A stretch of 64,000 nucleotides of DNA from Streptomyces hydrogenans (GTDB taxonomy: Bacteria > Actinomycetota > Actinomycetes > Streptomycetales > Streptomycetaceae), in the NCBI RefSeq assembly GCF_014656075.1, contig NZ_BNBS01000035.1, positions 1 to 64,000 on the forward strand. The letters are read 5' to 3'. The notes below the pieces were generated by a model. It ran no database searches. It was not told the DNA's origin and saw only the letters and a list, made by a program, of their open reading frames with translations. The translations under genes were made by a program, and so were the position numbers. Below, piece after piece: positions 60,235-64,000 of the stretch (positions within the stretch are counted from its first letter, which is position 1; each line of letters begins with the position of its first letter).

Positions 60235-60268
60235 AAGGGGCCGTCCACGCGCGCGTGGACGGCCCCTT
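60235..60268. terminator. Bidirectional terminator-like perfect palindrome
   Basis: A 34-bp perfect palindrome (arms begin AAGGGGCCGTCCACGCG) lies between the converging permease and FG-GAP/I36 genes. The A/T ends give short AA/TT tails on both strands. Confidence 0.75.
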
Positions 60269-60289
60269 CCGGCTGTGCCGGGGGGCGGG

Positions 60290-61510
60290 TCAGAAGACGC
60301 CGTCGAGGCCCCACCACTCGCCGTCGCGCCGGTCGCCGGCGCCGAGGCCGCCAGTGCCGAGGCCGTTGTAGGTGATCAGCCAGCCCGGGTTGCCGCGGAA
60401 GCCGTCGATCACGTAGTTCTCGTTGGTGACGGCGGCGAGGTCGGCGCGGCCGTCGCCGCTGCGGTCGCCGACGGCGATGATCGTCTCGATGGCGTTCCAG
60501 CCGCCGGAGCCGATGAGCTTGCGGGCGCCGAGGGTGCCGGTGGTCGTGCCGGGGTAGAGCCAGAGCTTGCCGGTGGACGCCTCGCGGGCGATCAGGTCGA
60601 CCCGGCCGTCGCCGTTCATGTCGCCGGGGCCGGCGAGCGCGTTCATGCCGTTCCAGCCGCCCGTGCCGAGCAGCTTGCGGGCGCCGAGGCCGCCGGAGGC
60701 CGTACCGGGGTAGAGCCACAGCTTGCCGGTGGACTTCTCGACGGCGAGGAGGTCGGCGCGGCCGTCGCGGGAGAGGTCACCGACGGCGGCGATCCGGGAC
60801 ATGCCGTTCCAGCCGCCGGAGCCGAGCAGCTTGCGCGCGCCGAGGCCGCCGGTGCCCGTGCCCGGGTAGAGCCAGAGCTTGCCGGTGGACGCCTCGCGGG
60901 CGATCACGTCCTCCTTGCCGTCACGGCTGAAGTCGCCATGGCGGACGAGGGCGTTCATGCCGTTCCAGCCGCCGGCGCCGACGAGCCTGCCGGTGGAGTC
61001 GCCGGGGGTGAACCACAGGCGGCCCGCCTCGTCGCGGACGAGGAGGTCGGCCTTGCGGTTGCCGTCGAGGTCCCCGAATCCGGCCGCCTTGGGGGAGGTC
61101 TCGGACCACCAGTCCGGGTAGGCGTTCCGGGAGCACTCGCGGTCCGTGCGGACGAACTTGAGCGAGTTCATGACCGTGTTGGAGCCGCTGGTCCACGAGC
61201 CGTTGACGGACGGGTTCTCCGACCAGTAGCCGTCCCACGGGTAGTAGTCGGCCGAGGTGTACATGCAGGCGATCGACGAGGTGCGGTTGATGTACGAGCC
61301 GTACCGGGTGCCGTAGGAGCCCATGGTGGGCATGTCCGTACGGGTCTTGAGCATCGTGCCCTGGGCGTTCTCCTTCGTCCAGGCGCAGAAGTACCCGCTG
61401 GGGCAGTCCGTGACCGCGGCCTGGGCCGGGGCGGCCCCGGCAAGCCCGGCGGCGCCCAGGGTCACGGCCCCCAGCAGGGACGCCAGACTTCTTCTGATGG
61501 CAGCGCGCAA
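60290..61510 (-). CDS. Secreted protein with I36 inhibitor-like domain and FG-GAP repeats
   Basis: This 406-residue protein starts at TTG 61510 with a good GAGGAG SD 8 nt upstream. The signal peptide is RRSLASLLGAVTLG...APAQA. Residues about 34-125 resemble peptidase inhibitor family I36 (CPSGYFCAWTKENAQG, then SLKFVRTDREC). Five or so repeats follow with motif GGWNGMNAL...GDxxxDGxxDLIAREASTGKLWLYPGT, each with a calcium-type Asp loop (DLDGNRKAD, DFSRDGKED, DLSRDGRAD, DMNGDGRVD, DRSGDGRAD). This repeat type differs from the array at 2-24790 (GGWNGM against GGGWQ.Y), so it is a separate lineage. It stands alone. Confidence 0.88.
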   Translation of the reverse strand: MRAAIRRSLASLLGAVTLGAAGLAGAAPAQAAVTDCPSGYFCAWTKENAQGTMLKTRTDMPTMGSYGTRYGSYINRTSSIACMYTSADYYPWDGYWSENPSVNGSWTSGSNTVMNSLKFVRTDRECSRNAYPDWWSETSPKAAGFGDLDGNRKADLLVRDEAGRLWFTPGDSTGRLVGAGGWNGMNALVRHGDFSRDGKEDVIAREASTGKLWLYPGTGTGGLGARKLLGSGGWNGMSRIAAVGDLSRDGRADLLAVEKSTGKLWLYPGTASGGLGARKLLGTGGWNGMNALAGPGDMNGDGRVDLIAREASTGKLWLYPGTTTGTLGARKLIGSGGWNAIETIIAVGDRSGDGRADLAAVTNENYVIDGFRGNPGWLITYNGLGTGGLGAGDRRDGEWWGLDGVF

Positions 61511-61589
61511 AATCGATTCTCCTCGGGGGTGACGGCCCGCGCGGGAGCTTGCCTCCGCACGGCCGCTCCGACGGTACCCGCCGCCCCGG

Positions 61590-61955
61590 TCAGCGGAACT
61601 CGTGGGTGACCGTGATCGGTCCCACGATGTGCGCGTTGAAGTCGTCCAGCTCCTCGGCGGGGACCCACAGCTCCAGGATCGTGCGGCCGCCGGCCTGCCG
61701 GACGGGGTAGCGCGCCAGGAAGGCCGAGTCGACCTCGAAGCGCGTGACGTGGCCGGAGCCGCTGTGCTTCACGTTCCAGTCGCGGGCGATGCGGATCGCG
61801 TAGTCCTCGTTCAGCACCGGGTAGAAGATCGGCTGCTCGGGCAGGCGGGGCGGCCAGGCGCGCCAGTCGAGCGCGCGGACGAGGGCGAGCTCCTCGGGGC
61901 CGGTGGGGCGCCAGAGGGTCGTCGTCGGCCGGGTCCGCGGGCTGGGGCTGGTCAT
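61590..61955 (-). CDS. Conserved protein of the Streptomyces 'ADP-ribosylation/crystallin J1' type
   Basis: This 121-residue protein starts at ATG 61955. Characteristic text is LWRPTGPEELALVRALDWRAWPPRLPEQPIFYPVLNEDYA, then SGHVTRFEVDSAFLARYPVRQAGG and LWVPAEELDDFNAHIVG. I recall such proteins being annotated as ADP-ribosylation/crystallin J1, but no ADP-ribosylglycohydrolase motif is present, so the function is unknown. No signal peptide or membrane segment is seen. Confidence 0.75.
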   Translation of the reverse strand: MTSPSPRTRPTTTLWRPTGPEELALVRALDWRAWPPRLPEQPIFYPVLNEDYAIRIARDWNVKHSGSGHVTRFEVDSAFLARYPVRQAGGRTILELWVPAEELDDFNAHIVGPITVTHEFR

Positions 61956-61996
61956 GGCCGGAAACGTATCCAGGCGGGACCGACGGCGGCCAGGGG

Positions 61997-62019
61997 TTTT
62001 CCACAGGTGGTTGTCCACA
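61997..62019 (+). promoter_or_regulatory. Two DnaA-box-like sites
   Basis: TTTTCCACA (61997-62005) and TTGTCCACA (62011-62019) lie in the same orientation, 14 bp apart, upstream of the TPR gene. The second equals the Streptomyces-preferred DnaA box. Two sites are too few for an origin. Confidence 0.45.
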
Positions 62020-62091
62020 GGGGTGTCGGGGGTGGGGGACGCGGGACATGATGCGGGTGAGGGCAACGGGCGACGACCGGGGGAGGTTCGC

Positions 62092-63534
62092 ATGGCGATG
62101 TTCGGACGGCGGAGGAAGAAGGGCACGGAGGGCGGGGACCGCCCGTCCGTGGACGGCCTGTCGGCGGAGCGGGCCGTAGAGGCCGCGGACGCGATCGTGC
62201 GGCTGACGACGGCGGAGCTGGAGCGGCTGACGCGGCTCACGCAGGAGGCGTACGAGCAGGGCGTCCGGCAGCAGGTGCTGCCGAGCAGGGCCCGGGCGGC
62301 GCTCGACTCCTTCGACCGCTCGGCCGGGTATCTCGACGAGCTGTGCCGGGCGAGGCCCGACGAGCCCGAGCTGTGGCACATGCGGGGCGCGCTGCTCTAC
62401 TCCCGGGCCACCACCCAGCTCGCCCTCGGCCTGCCCGGCGCCGCGGTGACCGACCTGGGCGCGTGTGTGGACGCGTACGAGCGCAGCGCCCTGCCGAACG
62501 CGTCGCTGCTGGCGGCGGACGCGCTGATACGCCGGGCCCGGGCGCACGGCGAGGCCGGTCACCCGATGGCCGCGCTCGCGGACGTGGACCGGGCGATCGG
62601 CGCCTATGTGACGGCCGGGGCCTACGAGTCGCCGCACCCGCTGCTCCCCGACTTCGCTCGGGTCCTGGCGCTGGCGGCGGCGGTACAGCTGAAGGTCGGC
62701 GACACCGACCAGGCGCTGGCCTGCGCCCGGCAGTCGCTGGCCCGCTACCAGGACCTGACGCGGCAGCGGGGCGGCCTCGGCCGGGAGGAGGCCGGATACA
62801 TGGCGGACGCGGCCGGAGACACCGCGTCCCGGCTGGAGGCGGTGCGCGGCAACTGGGACGCGGCGCTCGCGGTGGACCTGGTGGTGCGGGAGGCGGCCGA
62901 GGCGGGGCTCGGCGTCCTCGGGCAGGCGCTGGCGCGCGAGGGGCTGCACCTGCGGCTGGCCGGCCGGGAGCGGCAGGCCGGGCCGGTGCTGGCCCGGGCC
63001 GAGGCGCTGGCGCCCGGCTCGGTGGCCCGGGAGGAGGAGTTGGCCGCGCTGCCGCTGCCGCCGTCCCTGGCGGAGGCGCTCGCGGCGGGCGAGGAACTGC
63101 TGCGGGACGAGCGGGACGTGCCGCTGCCGCCGGGCGAGATGACGCGGCTGCGGGCGGAGCTGACCGGGCACGAGTCGTACTCGGCGTCGGTGCGGGTGCG
63201 GATGGGCTCCACGTTCGCCCCGAAGGCGGCGCTGCTGGCGGCCGTGGCGGAGCTGCTGCTCCGGGAGGGGCGGGTCGCGCAGGCGTGGCGGGTCGCGCTG
63301 GAGACCCACCTCATATGCGACTCGATCGTCCGCCGCGCGGGCGACGAGGCGGCGGACCTGCTGCCGGGGCTCGCCGGGCCGTGGCGCGACGCCCTGGAAA
63401 CGGCCTCGCGGGCGGCGGTCACGGCGGGCCGGGACTCCTTCGTGGAGGACGTGGCGGCGGCCTCGGCTGAGCTGCGCGCGACGCTCGGGGAGAAGCTGGG
63501 AGAGAAGCCGGGGGCGGCGCTCCGGGAGGCGTGA
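62092..63534 (+). CDS. TPR-like helical repeat protein
   Basis: This 480-residue protein starts at ATG 62092 with GGGAGG upstream. A basic N-terminus (FGRRRKKG) is followed by helical repeats: RARPDEPELWHMRGALLYSRATTQLALG, AADALIRRARAHGEAGHPMAALADVDRAIGAY, LALAAAVQLKVGDTDQALACARQSLARYQ. There is no signal peptide or catalytic motif, so a soluble scaffold or regulator is likely. It is transcribed alone, with an HxlR gene converging on it. Confidence 0.78.
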   Translation: MAMFGRRRKKGTEGGDRPSVDGLSAERAVEAADAIVRLTTAELERLTRLTQEAYEQGVRQQVLPSRARAALDSFDRSAGYLDELCRARPDEPELWHMRGALLYSRATTQLALGLPGAAVTDLGACVDAYERSALPNASLLAADALIRRARAHGEAGHPMAALADVDRAIGAYVTAGAYESPHPLLPDFARVLALAAAVQLKVGDTDQALACARQSLARYQDLTRQRGGLGREEAGYMADAAGDTASRLEAVRGNWDAALAVDLVVREAAEAGLGVLGQALAREGLHLRLAGRERQAGPVLARAEALAPGSVAREEELAALPLPPSLAEALAAGEELLRDERDVPLPPGEMTRLRAELTGHESYSASVRVRMGSTFAPKAALLAAVAELLLREGRVAQAWRVALETHLICDSIVRRAGDEAADLLPGLAGPWRDALETASRAAVTAGRDSFVEDVAAASAELRATLGEKLGEKPGAALREA

Positions 63535-63570
63535 CGGGCGCCGTCGCGGGCGCCGGCGGCGGCCCTCCCA

Positions 63571-63942
63571 CTACGGGGTGAGGGCCTCCTGCCGGCTGTC
63601 GAAGTCGGCGCGGGCGCGGACGATCTCGTCCTGGTGGAGTTCGGTCCAGCCGACCAGGGCCTGGATCGTGGTGTGCAGGGTGGCGCCGAGCGGCGTGAGC
63701 GCGTACTCGACGCGGGGCGGGACCACGGGGTGGACGGTCCGCCGGACGAGGCCGTCCCGTTCGAGCTGGCGGAGGGTCACGGTCAGCATCCGCTGGCTGA
63801 TGCCGGTGATGCGGCGGCGGAGTTCGGAGAACCGCAGCGGCTCGCGCTCCAGGTGGGCGATGGCCAGCAGTGACCACCTGTCGGCGACCCGGTCGAGGAT
63901 CTGCCGCACCTCGCACCCCTCGCGGGCGTCCCACTGGAGCAC
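63571..63942 (-). CDS. HxlR-family transcriptional regulator (start may lie beyond the window)
   Basis: The visible 123 residues contain the HxlR winged-helix: CEVRQILDRVADRWSLLAIAHL, LRFSELRRRITGISQRMLTVTLRQLERDGLV and PPRVEYALTPLGATL. The conserved Cys is in REGCEV. GTG 63942 is one start, but the frame stays open to the window end (SPGHCEGTEQEYAV precedes it), so the true start may be further out and an extra Cys included. It probably senses redox or electrophiles and represses a neighbouring gene outside the window. Confidence 0.85.
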   Translation of the reverse strand: MLQWDAREGCEVRQILDRVADRWSLLAIAHLEREPLRFSELRRRITGISQRMLTVTLRQLERDGLVRRTVHPVVPPRVEYALTPLGATLHTTIQALVGWTELHQDEIVRARADFDSRQEALTP

Positions 63943-64000
63943 CGCGTACTCCTGCTCGGTTCCCTCGCAGTGACCAGGTGACGTGAAAGTGCGTTCTTCC

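Noticed and set aside
1-64000. Mobile elements, CRISPR arrays, tRNA and rRNA genes
   Set aside because: Looked for and not found; the direct repeats present are coding blades or short GC-rich repeats without spacers or transposase genes.

Overview
The window looks like the chromosome of a Streptomyces-type actinomycete. Base composition is very GC-rich, GTG and TTG starts are frequent, genes are packed in short overlapping operons, and the gene families are typical of the genus (lectin-tailed Ser/Thr kinase, DUF397 remnant, RsbW-like ATPase, STAS, NsdA-like TPR regulator). No rRNA, tRNA, CRISPR array, transposase or phage gene was seen.

Region 1 (2-24790) is a tandem array of eleven paralogous secreted proteins on the + strand, the first cut by the window edge. 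A typical member has a Sec signal peptide, an N-terminal propeller-like part of about 350 residues, an Ig-like module resembling FlgD_ig, and about five C-terminal FG-GAP/VCBS blades, half of which carry a DxDxDGxxD calcium loop. Seven of the ten complete genes have the same upstream module. It is TACAACC, exactly 15 bases, NNGTC (an ECF-sigma-like -35/-10 pair), followed by a strong 12-23 bp hairpin whose sequence differs every time, then the start codon, usually 17-22 nt after the hairpin. The other three follow an upstream member without this promoter. This is the most unusual feature of the window.

Region 2 (24791-32898) holds a decayed XRE/DUF397 pair, a transmembrane Ser/Thr kinase with a C-terminal ricin-type lectin domain and a probable leaderless start, a DUF35 plus DoxX pair, an FMO-like flavoprotein, and a two-gene acyl-CoA ligase plus enoyl-CoA hydratase operon. 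Region 3 (32944-40344) holds a flavin reductase, three MFS transporters, a GlxA/AraC regulator, a lipoprotein and a zinc alcohol dehydrogenase. Region 4 (40391-48284) holds an SDR, a cyclase, an RsbW-like ATPase, a two-subunit acyl-CoA dehydrogenase with an amidohydrolase, and an AMP-forming acyl-CoA ligase. Seven copies of a 15-bp palindrome, CTGAYKRNNCRTYAG, lie in front of the catabolic units of regions 2-4. They suggest one dispersed regulon for breakdown of an unidentified acyl or ring acid; no TetR-type regulator gene was recognised in the window.

Region 5 (48229-64000) is more housekeeping-like: a STAS antagonist, a sigma factor with a broken anti-sigma gene, purU, an SCO4402-like protein, a substrate-binding lipoprotein, a TQ-repeat membrane protein, an NsdA-like regulator, a prim-pol-domain protein, an ABC exporter pair, a second unrelated type of FG-GAP protein with an I36 inhibitor-like domain, a small conserved protein, a TPR-like protein and an HxlR regulator at the right edge. 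All functions are inferred from sequence reading and memory of families; no database search was run.
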